Of a DNA stretch of 33,228 bases, positions 1 through 9,200 are shown one piece after another; the first letter of the stretch is position 1; each line of letters opens with the position of its first letter. Under the pieces are notes generated by a model. That model had not been told where the DNA came from, did no database searches, and saw nothing but the letters and a program-made list of their open reading frames with translations. This stretch comes from Gammaproteobacteria bacterium (GTDB lineage: Bacteria; Pseudomonadota; Gammaproteobacteria; Competibacterales; Competibacteraceae): positions 1 through 33,228 of the forward strand of contig JADLEK010000025.1 in the NCBI GenBank assembly GCA_020846135.1, given 5' to 3'. Made by a program: the position numbers and the translations under genes.

Positions 1-2474
1 AATAGTAACCGGGGAATATGCGCCCAGTGCGGTTCCAGTGCGGTCTGCAACTGCTGAAAATCCGCGCTATCCAGGGCCAGTCCCACCAGGATTGCCTGAA
101 ACGGCGCATCCGGTGACTGCGCCAGCGCTGCCAGCGCCTCGGCGGCAGTCGTAGTTACTACCGGTTGCATTCCCCAAGACAGCAGGTATTCCCGCAGCAA
201 CCCCTGCGCCCGTTGACCATGATCAACCACCAGCACCCGGGTTACGCCTTGCGCCTGAACTTGCGCCCGCCGCCCGGAATCCTGTTCGACCAGCCCCAGC
301 GGAACTCGGAACCAGAATCGAGAGCCAAGGCCCACTTCGCTGTCCATTCCGATCTCTCCGCCCATTAACTCAATCAGTCGCTTGCTGATGCTTAACCCCA
401 GGCCAGTGCCGCCAAACTGGCGAGTGAGAGATCCGTCAATCTGGGTGAAGGGCTGGAACAGTCGGCTATGGGCGGTCATCGGAATCCCGATGCCGGTATC
501 GGTGACCGTAAAACAGAGCCAGGCATAGCGTTCCGCCACCCGTTCCAGTTCGCAACGCAGGGTGATTTCACCGCGCTCGGTAAACTTTACCGCATTGCCC
601 AGCAAATTCAGCAGCACTTGCCGCAACCGCCCTTCATCGCCGCTGACCCGGGACGGCGTCTGCGGCGCGACGAAGGTCATCAGTTCCAGCCGTTTCTCGT
701 GCGCCTTGGGCGCCAGCACATCGGCGACGCCTTCCACCAGGGTCAATGGCGCAAACACCGTTTGGGCCAATTCAATCTTGCCCGCCTCGATCTTCGAGAA
801 ATCGAGGATGTCGTTGATGATATACAGCAACAACTGGCCGGATTCCTGCGCGGTCAGGACAAATTCGCGCTGCTGGGTATCCAGGGGCGCGCCCAGCAGT
901 AAATCGAGCATCCCCAGAATGCCGTTCATCGGGGTGCGGATTTCATGACTGACTGCCGCCAGAAACTCCGATTTAAGCCGCGACGATTCCAGCGCCGCAT
1001 CACGGGCCTGTTCAGCGTCCTGTTGCGCCACTCGCAAGCTCTGATTGACCGCACCGAGTTGTTCGCACATGGCGACCAGCCCGGCCGCGGTATTCTGTAA
1101 TTCCAGCACCTTGAACTGCGGGGTCTGCTGCGCGTAATCCCCGTGGCCAATCCGTTTGACCACCGCGTCGATGATTTCCAGTGGGCCGGCGATAAACCGG
1201 GCCATCTTCCGAGCGCGTCGATACAGTATGGCAAAAAAGAACAGACAAAACAGAATGATGCCACCGATCATCCAGGCCCCGATCACCGCCAGTTGCCGTC
1301 CCAGCGCGTTGGCCTGAGCGTAAATATAATCCTCCCGCACCAGCACCAGCAATTTCCAGCCGGTTTCGGGAATCGTGGCCCAGGCCACCAGTTGCGAACC
1401 GTTCAGATCCAGCGTTTTGACACCGTCAGGTTGATCCTGGAGCGGACCAAACCCGGTCCGCTGATAAACATTGAAGGCTTCCGGCTTGAAGGTGTTCTGG
1501 CGGATGAAGTCGGTGTAGGCGTGAGTGGTCAGTTCCTTCAGGCCCCAGTCGGCCTCGCCGACGCGAGGCAACGCCAGCAGGGTGCCGGTCTTGCTGACCA
1601 GCACACCGTAGCCGTTCCAGTGAATCGCCAGGTTCAGAATGGCGTCGACAATGGTCGCTACGGTCACATCCAGCCCCACGACGCCTTCTAGAAAGTCGCC
1701 GCGATACACCGGCGCGATGCAGGACACCATCCAGCCCTGTCCGGCTGGGTCCACATAGACATCAGTCCAGACTACGCCGCGACCGGGGTTATGCGCAGCG
1801 TCCGCCTCGTAATAGAAATTGAAGCTGGGAATGTCCATTCGCGGCGCGTACTGACTCAGCACCTCAAAATAGGGGTAAATCCGGTTCAGTGAGTCAAAGG
1901 TGTTGAGGTGTATCTGACTAACCAGCGGATGAATCTGCTGAATATCGCGCATCAGAGGATCGAGTTGGGCGGTGCGAGCGGCTTTCTCACGCTGTTCCGG
2001 GCCAATGGGCATAACGCCGCTGTAAAACAGCGCGCCGCCAGCGCCATCGTCGCGAATGGTGTAATACACGCCATCGGGCGAATAGGCGTAACGGTCTCGT
2101 TCAGCCGGCCCTGGATCAAATGGGGTTTGCAACATCTGGGCGGTCTGGCGGCGGAACAGATCAGTAAACTGCGAAACGGCCAGCAACTGTTTCTGGATGG
2201 TCACCACTTCGCGCTGGGTGATCCGGCGCAGCTCATCGCCGGCGATGGTCCGGACGGCGGACAGATTTTCCTGAGTAGCCAGGTGATTGGCCGCCAGATA
2301 AATGGCGATGAACAACACTTCCACCAACACCAATGGAATCAGTGCAGTGCGAAAATAGGACCGCCACACCCACTGAAACAGGGAAGGGGTTAGCTGCGCT
2401 TGTTCATCAGATCGGGTTACGATTTCCTGCATATCGCCAGTTCTGTTTGTGACCGGGCGGATTTCTGGGACCAT
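1..2474 (-). CDS. Hybrid sensor histidine kinase with dCache domain (5' part, truncated by window)
   Basis: Membrane sensor kinase; its C-terminus lies beyond base 1. Counting from the ATG at 2474, a first membrane helix spans about residues 43-62. A periplasmic double-Cache region follows, with a typical motif around GYGVLVSKTGTLLALP, and a second helix spans about 395-417. A coiled linker leads to the H-box SHEIRTPMNG, with phospho-acceptor His510. The N-box lies at about 608-634, the G1 box DTGIGIP near 657 and the G2 box GTGLGLSISK near 687, so the kinase core looks complete. A receiver-like domain starts near 743 with VLVVDH, but where the phospho-acceptor Asp is expected the sequence reads AILVGLAL, so that receiver looks degenerate. 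More receiver or Hpt domains may follow outside the window. Neither candidate start (2474, or the in-frame ATG at 2432) has a clear ribosome site. Cache domains often bind small carboxylates or amino acids; the ligand here is unknown. Confidence 0.9.
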   Translation of the reverse strand, partial: MVPEIRPVTNRTGDMQEIVTRSDEQAQLTPSLFQWVWRSYFRTALIPLVLVEVLFIAIYLAANHLATQENLSAVRTIAGDELRRITQREVVTIQKQLLAVSQFTDLFRRQTAQMLQTPFDPGPAERDRYAYSPDGVYYTIRDDGAGGALFYSGVMPIGPEQREKAARTAQLDPLMRDIQQIHPLVSQIHLNTFDSLNRIYPYFEVLSQYAPRMDIPSFNFYYEADAAHNPGRGVVWTDVYVDPAGQGWMVSCIAPVYRGDFLEGVVGLDVTVATIVDAILNLAIHWNGYGVLVSKTGTLLALPRVGEADWGLKELTTHAYTDFIRQNTFKPEAFNVYQRTGFGPLQDQPDGVKTLDLNGSQLVAWATIPETGWKLLVLVREDYIYAQANALGRQLAVIGAWMIGGIILFCLFFFAILYRRARKMARFIAGPLEIIDAVVKRIGHGDYAQQTPQFKVLELQNTAAGLVAMCEQLGAVNQSLRVAQQDAEQARDAALESSRLKSEFLAAVSHEIRTPMNGILGMLDLLLGAPLDTQQREFVLTAQESGQLLLYIINDILDFSKIEAGKIELAQTVFAPLTLVEGVADVLAPKAHEKRLELMTFVAPQTPSRVSGDEGRLRQVLLNLLGNAVKFTERGEITLRCELERVAERYAWLCFTVTDTGIGIPMTAHSRLFQPFTQIDGSLTRQFGGTGLGLSISKRLIELMGGEIGMDSEVGLGSRFWFRVPLGLVEQDSGRRAQVQAQGVTRVLVVDHGQRAQGLLREYLLSWGMQPVVTTTAAEALAALAQSPDAPFQAILVGLALDSADFQQLQTALEPHWAHIPRLL

Positions 2475-2538
2475 AGACCGGGAAGGAACGACCGGCGCGA
2501 ATCCGGGCAGGCGATGTGATTCAAAGTAATGCAGTGGG

Positions 2539-2602
2539 GTAGGGTGGGCACGACCCACCTTCCCCCAACCGTCCATTACAAGGTGGGCCGTGCCCACCCT
2601 AC
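2539..2602. repeat. Long imperfect palindrome (23-bp arms, 18-nt loop)
   Basis: Arms at 2539-2561 and 2580-2602 are inverted copies with one mismatch (GTAGGGTGGGCACG at the left end, CGTGCCCACCCTAC at the right end). The spacer is 2562-2579. Each arm is itself partly self-complementary (GTGGGCACGACCCAC). It sits between the kinase start and the 3' end of the Cache-protein gene, where it could end the satP-cache transcript or be a REP-like dispersed repeat. Similar GGTGGGCACG palindromes are dispersed in many bacterial genomes (general knowledge). There is no T-run, so a classic terminator is not evident. Confidence 0.8.
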
Positions 2603-2622
2603 AACGGGCGACTTACGCTTGT

Positions 2623-3171
2623 TTAGGGTGCGTCTTTCTTCTGCTGCTTGCCCTGCACGGCCAGTTTGTTCAGTTCCTCGACGCTCATCTTGTCATCGTA
2701 GATCCCGGCGCCAACCTGGATGTCGGGTTTGAAGGAAACCTCAGCGCTATGCACATAGGAAATTTTGCGTGAGGCTTTGGCTTCGCCCGGTTTTGGCCAC
2801 CAGTATTCCACCCAGCCGCCATCGCTCTTCGCGCCTTCCTTGCACATTTCCTTGAATAGCAGCTTGTCCTTGTCATCCTTCATTTGCAGGATCGGCTTAC
2901 CGAGCATATCGGGCCGGAGCGGATGACCGAGCATCACGTTATCGCGGCAGCTATAGACGAACACATAGCTGTCTTTCCAGACCCAGCGGGCGTCCTTGTT
3001 GTTGTTGAAATCCGCAAACCCGGCCAGACCCTTATCGTTCAGGTACTGAACGGCCTCCTGGACCTTAGTGACCACTTCTTCCGGAGTGGCGGCGTTGGGA
3101 TCGGCGGCCAGAACCGGCGCAGCGCCCAGCAGCAGAGCCAGACCGGCAAAACCTAGCATTGTTTTCTGCAT
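2623..3171 (-). CDS. Secreted single-Cache (sCache) domain protein
   Basis: Encodes 182 residues. Residues 1-22 form a signal peptide (MQKTMLGFAGLALLLGAAPV, then LAA-D), so the protein should be periplasmic. The rest is one Cache-type sensor domain with the usual signatures: an early helix, then FADFNNNKDARWVWKDSY, GHPLRPDMLGKPI, and a WVEYWWPKPG strand pair followed by KISYV. There is no membrane anchor, kinase or methyl-acceptor part, so it is a free-standing binding protein rather than a receptor. The start is fixed by a strong ribosome site (GGAGG, 7 nt before the ATG). The gene lies 35 bp behind satP on the same strand and is probably co-transcribed with it, which suggests a ligand connected to acetate or similar acids. 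The ligand is inferred from context only. Confidence 0.85.
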   Translation of the reverse strand: MQKTMLGFAGLALLLGAAPVLAADPNAATPEEVVTKVQEAVQYLNDKGLAGFADFNNNKDARWVWKDSYVFVYSCRDNVMLGHPLRPDMLGKPILQMKDDKDKLLFKEMCKEGAKSDGGWVEYWWPKPGEAKASRKISYVHSAEVSFKPDIQVGAGIYDDKMSVEELNKLAVQGKQQKKDAP

Positions 3172-3206
3172 TTTAAATCCTCCAAACAGTGGGTGGCGAG
3201 GTTCGC

Positions 3207-3773
3207 TCAGGAAACCCAGGGCTTACCGGCGGGCAACAGTTCCTTGCCGTAAATTTCATTCAGGATGACCCGGGCCATCATGTACCAGGCTGCCAGGGCG
3301 CAGACCATCAGTTCATAGCCGGCCACTACCGTCAGGCCTGGATAACCAAAATGCGCCAGATCAAGCAGGATAAAGCCGATCAGCAGGGTCGTGAAGGTGA
3401 AGGCCATCGCGCCATGAATCCGCAGCGAACCCACCCACAGAATCGCGGTGAACAGGGTCCAGGCTACCAGAAACCAGCCCACGTCCTCGGTGCTGGCCTT
3501 GAACAAATCGTACTTGTTGCCGAGTAGCATGAGACACAGCGCAATCCAGAACGCGCCGTAAGAGGTAAAGGCGCAGTAACCGAAGTTGTTGCCGGTCTTC
3601 ATTTCCTGCAAGCCGGCGATCAATTGCGCCATCCCGCCAAAGATCAGGCCCAGCCAGACCACCGGCCCGATGCTAGGCATCCAGCCGACATTATGGAATT
3701 GCAAGACCAGCGTCGTCAGACCGAAACCGGCCAAGCCGACCACCGCTGGGTTGCCAAGTTTTTGTTCTGCCAT
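3207..3773 (-). CDS. satP: Acetate/succinate permease, GPR1/FUN34/YaaH family
   Basis: A 188-residue inner-membrane protein, the same length as E. coli SatP (YaaH) as I recall it. The family signature near the N-terminus is present as NPAVVGLAGFG (residues 7-17). Six hydrophobic segments follow, including LIFGGMAQLIAGLQEMKTGN, the conserved FTSYGAFWIAL stretch and a last helix ending near MMARVILNEIYG. The family imports acetate and other short monocarboxylates with protons. I chose the ATG at 3773 over an upstream in-frame start at 3863 because the family begins there and AGAGG precedes it by 9 nt. The sCache gene follows 35 bp downstream. In an organism that stores carbon from acetate this would be a main uptake route (inference). 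Confidence 0.9.
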   Translation of the reverse strand: MAEQKLGNPAVVGLAGFGLTTLVLQFHNVGWMPSIGPVVWLGLIFGGMAQLIAGLQEMKTGNNFGYCAFTSYGAFWIALCLMLLGNKYDLFKASTEDVGWFLVAWTLFTAILWVGSLRIHGAMAFTFTTLLIGFILLDLAHFGYPGLTVVAGYELMVCALAAWYMMARVILNEIYGKELLPAGKPWVS

Positions 3774-3861
3774 ACAATTTAACCTCTTTGAGTGAATTTC
3801 CGCACGGTGACTGGCCCGAACCGGGATAGACGCCAAGGCGGCGTTGTGAACAGCACTAAGC

Positions 3862-3885
3862 ACTATAGAAAAAAATTTTCATAGT
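3862..3885. other. AT-rich imperfect palindrome between typA and satP
   Basis: ACTAT and ATAGT bracket A- and T-runs (ACTATAGAAAA against TTTTCATAGT, one bulged base). Read leftward it offers TATAGT, which could be a -10 element for satP, but no good -35 lies at the right distance. It may equally be a weak end signal for typA. Only the symmetry is certain. Confidence 0.3.
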
Positions 3886-3914
3886 GGAAGTGCAGTGGCG
3901 CGAAAAACTGCGGT

Positions 3915-5735
3915 TCAGTTGCCCGCGCCCCGTGATGCCCGTTTCCGATCCTGCTCCAGCAACAGCTTTTTCCGCAGCCGGATCGATTTGGGCGTAACTT
4001 CAACCAGCTCATCATCGTCGATAAATTCCAAAGCCTGCTCCAGGCTCAACCGCACCGGCGGGGTCAGCAGAATGTTCTCGTCAGAGCCGGCGGCGCGGAT
4101 GTTGGTCAGTTGCTTGGCCTTGAGCGGGTTGACCACCAGATCGTTGGCGCGGGCGTGAATGCCGACGATCATTCCCTCATACACTTCGTCGCCAGGGCCG
4201 ACCATCATCCGCCCGCGTTCTTGCAGATTGAACAGGGCATAACCCAGTGCTTTACCGGTCCCATTCGCAATCAGCACGCCGTTCAGCCGCGCCCCAATCG
4301 CGCCCTTTTTCAGCGGGCCGTACCGATCAAAAACGTGATAGATCAGCCCGGTGCCGGAAGTAGTAGTCAGAAATTCGGTCTGGAAGCCAATCAGTCCCCG
4401 CGCCGGAATCAGGTAATCCAGCCGTACCCGGCCTTTGCCGTCAGGCTGCATATCCAGCAGTTCGCCACGCCGTTCGCCGAGCTTTTCCATCACCGGTCCC
4501 TGATGCTGCTCCTCGACATCCACGGTCAGTTGTTCGTAAGGCTCTTCCCACTCGCCGTTCACTTCCCGCACGATCACTTCCGGGCGGGATACGGCCAGTT
4601 CATAGCCTTCGCGACGCATGTTTTCGATCAGGATCGACAGATGCAGCTCACCGCGCCCGGAGACCTTGAACTTGTCGGGATCTTCGCCTTCCTCGATCCG
4701 CAGCGCCACGTTATGAATAATCTCACGGAGCAGCCGCTCACGGACCTGGCGGCTGGTGACGTACTTGCCTTCGCGCCCAGCGAACGGTGAGGCGTTGACC
4801 TGAAAGGTCATGCTCATGGTCGGTTCATCAACTTTAAGCGGCGGCAACCCTTCAACTGCGCCCGGATCGCAGATCATGTCGGAAATGCCCAGCCCGTCAA
4901 TGCCGGTGAAGGCGATGATGTCCCCAGCAGAGGCCTCGGGAAATTCGATCCGCTCTAGCCCCTGAAAACCGAGAATCTGCAACATCCGGCCATTACGGCG
5001 GTTGCCGCTCGGGTCAAGAATCACCACCTGGGTATTGGTTTTAATCTTGCCTCGGCGAATCCGGCCAATGCCGATGACGCCAACATAGCTGTTGTAGTCC
5101 AGCGAACTAACCTGCAACTGGAATGGGCCGTCGGGATCGACATCCGGCGGCCGCACTTGCCGGATCACGGTTTCAAACAGTGCGGTCATATCGCCGTCGC
5201 GAACGCTGTCATCCAGTCCGGCGTAGCCGTGCAGCGCCGAGGCGTAGATGACCGGGAAATCGAGCTGTTCTTCGGTGGCGCCCAGTCGATCGAACAGATC
5301 GAAAGTCCGATCCAGCACCCACTGTGGGCGGGCGCCAGGCCGGTCGATCTTGTTGATGATCACGATAGGCCGGAAGCCCATCGCGAAGGCTTTCTGGGTC
5401 ACGAAGCGGGTTTGCGGCATGGGACCGTCCACTGCGTCCACCAGCAGCAGCACCGAATCCACCATTGACAGCACACGCTCGACCTCGCCGCCGAAATCAG
5501 CATGGCCGGGGGTATCAACGATGTTGATGTGATAGTCATTCCAGTACAGGGCGGTATTCTTGGCGAGGATGGTGATGCCGCGTTCTCGCTCCAGAGCGTT
5601 GGAATCCATCACCCGTTCGACGGGCGTTCCCCGAGCGCTGAGGCTGCCGGACTGTTGCAGCAGTTTGTCTACCAGCGTGGTCTTGCCGTGATCCACATGG
5701 GCGATAATGGCGATATTACGAAGTTTTTCAATCAC
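3915..5735 (-). CDS. typA: Translational GTPase TypA/BipA
   Basis: A 606-residue, full-length member of the EF-G-like GTPases. The G1 loop is [10 protein letters not shown] (residues 13-22). The switch region holds RGITI, G3 is [15 protein letters not shown] and G4 is NKID. The elongation-factor domain II, the EF-G III/V-like domains and the TypA-specific C-terminal domain ([11 protein letters not shown], then [14 protein letters not shown]) follow in order. TypA binds ribosomes and supports large-subunit assembly and growth under stress or in the cold. Its neighbour upstream on the same strand is a cold-shock gene with its own terminator, so typA probably has its own promoter in the 140 bp between them. 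The core reading frame is uninterrupted. The ATG at 5735 matches the family N-terminus ([20 protein letters not shown]). Confidence 0.97.
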   Translation of the reverse strand: MIEKLRNIAIIAHVDHGKTTLVDKLLQQSGSLSARGTPVERVMDSNALERERGITILAKNTALYWNDYHINIVDTPGHADFGGEVERVLSMVDSVLLLVDAVDGPMPQTRFVTQKAFAMGFRPIVIINKIDRPGARPQWVLDRTFDLFDRLGATEEQLDFPVIYASALHGYAGLDDSVRDGDMTALFETVIRQVRPPDVDPDGPFQLQVSSLDYNSYVGVIGIGRIRRGKIKTNTQVVILDPSGNRRNGRMLQILGFQGLERIEFPEASAGDIIAFTGIDGLGISDMICDPGAVEGLPPLKVDEPTMSMTFQVNASPFAGREGKYVTSRQVRERLLREIIHNVALRIEEGEDPDKFKVSGRGELHLSILIENMRREGYELAVSRPEVIVREVNGEWEEPYEQLTVDVEEQHQGPVMEKLGERRGELLDMQPDGKGRVRLDYLIPARGLIGFQTEFLTTTSGTGLIYHVFDRYGPLKKGAIGARLNGVLIANGTGKALGYALFNLQERGRMMVGPGDEVYEGMIVGIHARANDLVVNPLKAKQLTNIRAAGSDENILLTPPVRLSLEQALEFIDDDELVEVTPKSIRLRKKLLLEQDRKRASRGAGN

Positions 5736-5825
5736 GATTGGGTTCTGTAGGTCTGAAACAGGCGGCGCATTATAACCAAGCTGGACGATTTGGTTTGGGG
5801 TTATGCCCGTTTAAAGGTAAAACGA

Positions 5826-5849
5826 CAAAGCCCCGCGAACGGGGCTTTG
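5826..5849 (-). terminator. Rho-independent terminator of the cold-shock gene
   Basis: Stem of 10 bp (CAAAGCCCCG at 5826-5835 against CGGGGCTTTG at 5840-5849) with a 4-nt loop. Read leftward, the stem is followed by TCGTTTTACC, a modest T-rich tail. It begins 26 bp after the cold-shock stop codon and separates that gene from typA. Confidence 0.85.
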
Positions 5850-5875
5850 GCTGGATGATGGACCGAAGCTTGTTA

Positions 5876-6085
5876 TTATTCGTCCGCTCTCTTGACCATC
5901 GTGGCTTGCGGACCCTTGGGACCCACCTTCACGTCAAATTCGACTTTCTGGTTCTCCGCCAAGGTTCGGAACCCTTTGCCCTCAATCACTGAATAGTGAA
6001 CGAAAACATCGCTGCTGCCGTCTTCGGGGGCGATGAAACCGAAGCCCTTGGCTTCGTCAAACCACTTCACAGTGCCAATGCGCAT
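5876..6085 (-). CDS. Cold-shock domain protein (CspA family)
   Basis: A 69-residue single cold-shock domain. The RNA-binding motifs are KGFGFI (RNP1) and VFVHYS (RNP2), inside the family opening [15 protein letters not shown]. Such proteins bind single-stranded RNA and DNA, melt RNA structure and act as RNA chaperones or antiterminators. The start is the ATG at 6085: GAGG lies 10 nt upstream, whereas a possible TTG at 6094 would be almost on top of that ribosome site. About 200 bp separate it from the divergent hrpA gene; that region should hold the promoter and leader of both. A small hairpin (TTGCTT/AAGCAA, 6228-6244) lies there. Which Csp paralogue this is cannot be said. Confidence 0.93.
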   Translation of the reverse strand: MRIGTVKWFDEAKGFGFIAPEDGSSDVFVHYSVIEGKGFRTLAENQKVEFDVKVGPKGPQATMVKRADE

Positions 6086-6292
6086 TAATGCCAAACCTCA
6101 AAGCTAAAATTTTCCTCTTGCCAGGTCCGCTGACTTTGCTCAAGAAAATCCAGCATAAGCAGAGAACCGGCGCTGGGTATTGGGAAGTCTTACGACTTTC
6201 ACCCGCGCCAAAAAGTACGTTAAAGCCTTGCTTTCCGCAAGCAAATTTTATTGACGGTGGCGCCAGTCCGCGCTGGATCACCTATCCGGTGG

Positions 6293-9200
6293 ATGTCGTT
6301 CCTGTCAAACAAACCCTTGGGAATCGTTGTGGAAAAAGTGTTCGCTACTTTGCAAAGCCGGCTGGCCGACTGCCCGATCGGTACCCGGGTCCGGCTGATT
6401 CAGCGGTTGCGCGATCTGCGCCGCCGATTGCGCGACGGCAAGTCAGTCGATCGCGGTCTAGCGGAGTTGACTGTGGAGCTGGAGATGGCGGCGGCTCGCT
6501 TGCAGGAGCGCCGCGCTACCTTACCGGTTCCGACTTTCGATGATCAGTTGCCGATCAGCGCTCACCGTGACGCCATTGCTGTGGCGCTTCGCGCCCATCA
6601 GGTGGTGGTGCTGTGCGGCGAAACCGGGTCGGGCAAGACCACCCAGTTGCCGAAAATTTGCCTGGCCCTGGGCTTCGGGGCTGCCGGGCTGATCGGTCAT
6701 ACCCAGCCGCGCCGGATTGCCGCCCGTTCCGTGGCGGCGCGGATTGCGGCGGAGCTGGGAACCGGCATTGGCGGTGCGGTCGGCTACCAGGTGCGTTTTT
6801 CCGACCGCACCGGGCCGGATGCCGCGATCAAGCTGATGACTGACGGGATTTTATTGGCGGAAACCCAAAGCGATCGTGACTTAAATCAATACGAGGTCAT
6901 CATTCTCGATGAGGCGCATGAGCGCAGTCTGAACATTGATTTTCTGTTGGGTTATCTCAAGCGGTTGTTGCCGAAGCGGTCTGATTTAAAGCTGATTATT
7001 ACTTCAGCCACCATTGACCCGGAGCGCTTTTCCCGGCATTTCAACGACGCGCCCATTATTGAAGTGTCCGGGCGGATGTATCCGGTCAAAATTCATTATC
7101 GGCCCTTGCTGGCGGCGAATGAAGATGAACGGGATCGCGATTTACAGCAGGCGATTCTGGATGCCGTTGATGAAGTATGGCAGGGTGGGGCGGGCGATAT
7201 TTTGATCTTTCTGTCCGGTGAGCGGGAGATTCGCGAAACCGCAGAGAGTTTGCGCAAACACCATCCGCCACAGACCGAGATTGTGCCGTTATACGCCCGC
7301 CTGTCGGCAATCGAGCAGAACCGGGTATTTCAATCACATGGCCGCCCGCGCATTGTCCTGGCTACCAATGTTGCGGAAACCTCATTGACCGTGCCGGGGA
7401 TTCGTTATGTGATCGATCCGGGGACAGCGCGGATCAGTCGCTACAGTCCACGCAGCCGGATTCAGCGCTTGCCGGTCGAGAATATTTCCCAGGCCAGCGC
7501 TAATCAGCGGGCCGGGCGTTGTGGCCGGATCAGCGCTGGAGTTTGCATTCGTCTATATGCCGAAGAGGATTTTAAATCCCGCCCGCTATTTACCGATCCG
7601 GAAATTTTACGCACTCATTTGGCGGCAGTCATTTTGCAAATGTGCGCGTTGAATCTTGGTCGGCCTGAAGATTTTCCTTTTATCGAACCCCCGGATTCCC
7701 GCCAGATCAGTGATGGTTTTCGCTTGCTGTTTGAATTACAGGCGGTCGATGAGCAATGGCGAATTACTGACCTGGGCCGGAAAATGGCGAAATTGCCAGT
7801 CGATCCGCGCCTGGGACGGATGATTCTGGCGGCGCAGGGTGAAAGCTGCTTACAGGAGGTTTTAATTATAGTTGCCGCACTGGCGATTCAGGATCCGCGC
7901 GAACGACCACTGGAACGGCAACAAGCCGCTGATGAAAAACATCGCCGGTTCCGCGATGAAAATTCCGATTTTGTAGCGCTGCTGAATCTGTGGAATTATT
8001 ACCATGAACAGGCGCGACAGCTTTCCAAAAACCAGTTACGGAATCTCTGTCAGGCTGAGTTTATGTCCTTTGTCCGAATGCGGGAATGGCATGATCTGCA
8101 TCAGGAGTTATTGGGCATGGTCACTGAAATGGGGATGCGGCTAAACACGGAATCAGCGCCGTATCCGAATCTGCACCGGGCGCTATTAACAGGTTTGCTG
8201 GGTCATCTCGGTTTCAAGCAGGAAGAGCATGTTTATTTGGGCGCACGGGATCGCAATTTTTACCTGTTCCCCGGTTCGGGATTATTCAAAAAGCGGCCGC
8301 GCTGGGTGGTCGCCGCCGAACTGGTGGAAACAACCCGGTTGTATGCCCGCACCGTGGCGAAGATTGAGCCGGAATGGGTGGAAGGCTTGGCCAGGCATCT
8401 GCTCAAACGCAGTTATGCCGAACCGCACTGGGAAAAACGCGCCGCTCAAGTGGCGGCAACCGAGCGGGTGACACTGTACGGGTTGCCAATTATCGCCAAG
8501 CGCCGGGTTAATTACGGGCCGCTGGATCCGGAGTTGGCTCGGCAGATTTTTATTCGTCAAGCCTTGGCGCAAGGCGAGTTTGAGTGCAAAGCGCCGTTTT
8601 TTGAGCATAACCGGCAACTGCTGGAGGAACTGGCCGAACTGGAAACTCGCGCCCGCCGCGATTTGACCGCCGATGAAGAGGGGCTTTACCGGTTTTATGA
8701 GGCTAGGATTCCCGAGGGGATTTACAGCGGGTCGACTTTTGAAAGCTGGCGCAAGTCAGTCGAGCGGGAAAATCCGCAGTTGCTGTTTCTCGACCGGGCT
8801 GAATTGCTGGCGGAAGCCGGGCCGGTCGCCACTGGTGAGCAATTCCCGGATCATCTTGATTTAGAGGGGTTGCAATTGCCCTTGAGCTACCGGTTTACAC
8901 CGGGCGCTGACGATGACGGCGTCACCCTGACCGTACCCGTGGCTGCCGTGAATCAGGTTGATCCGAAACGCCTGGATTGGCTAGTGCCGGGACTGCGGGC
9001 GGAGCGCATGGCCGCCTTATTAAAATCATTGCCAAAAGCGGTGCGGCGTAACTTCGTTCCGGTACCCAACTATGTGCAGGCACTGCTGGAAGCCATGCCA
9101 CTGGGTGAAGGTTCCCTCACTGAAACCATGACCCGGCAATTGCAACGCATGACCGGGGTGGCTATTCCTGACGAGTCCTGGAATCCTGACACTGTTCCTC

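Noticed and set aside
4110..4790. 226-residue plus-strand frame inside typA
   Set aside because: Antisense shadow of a conserved gene, with no recognisable motifs.
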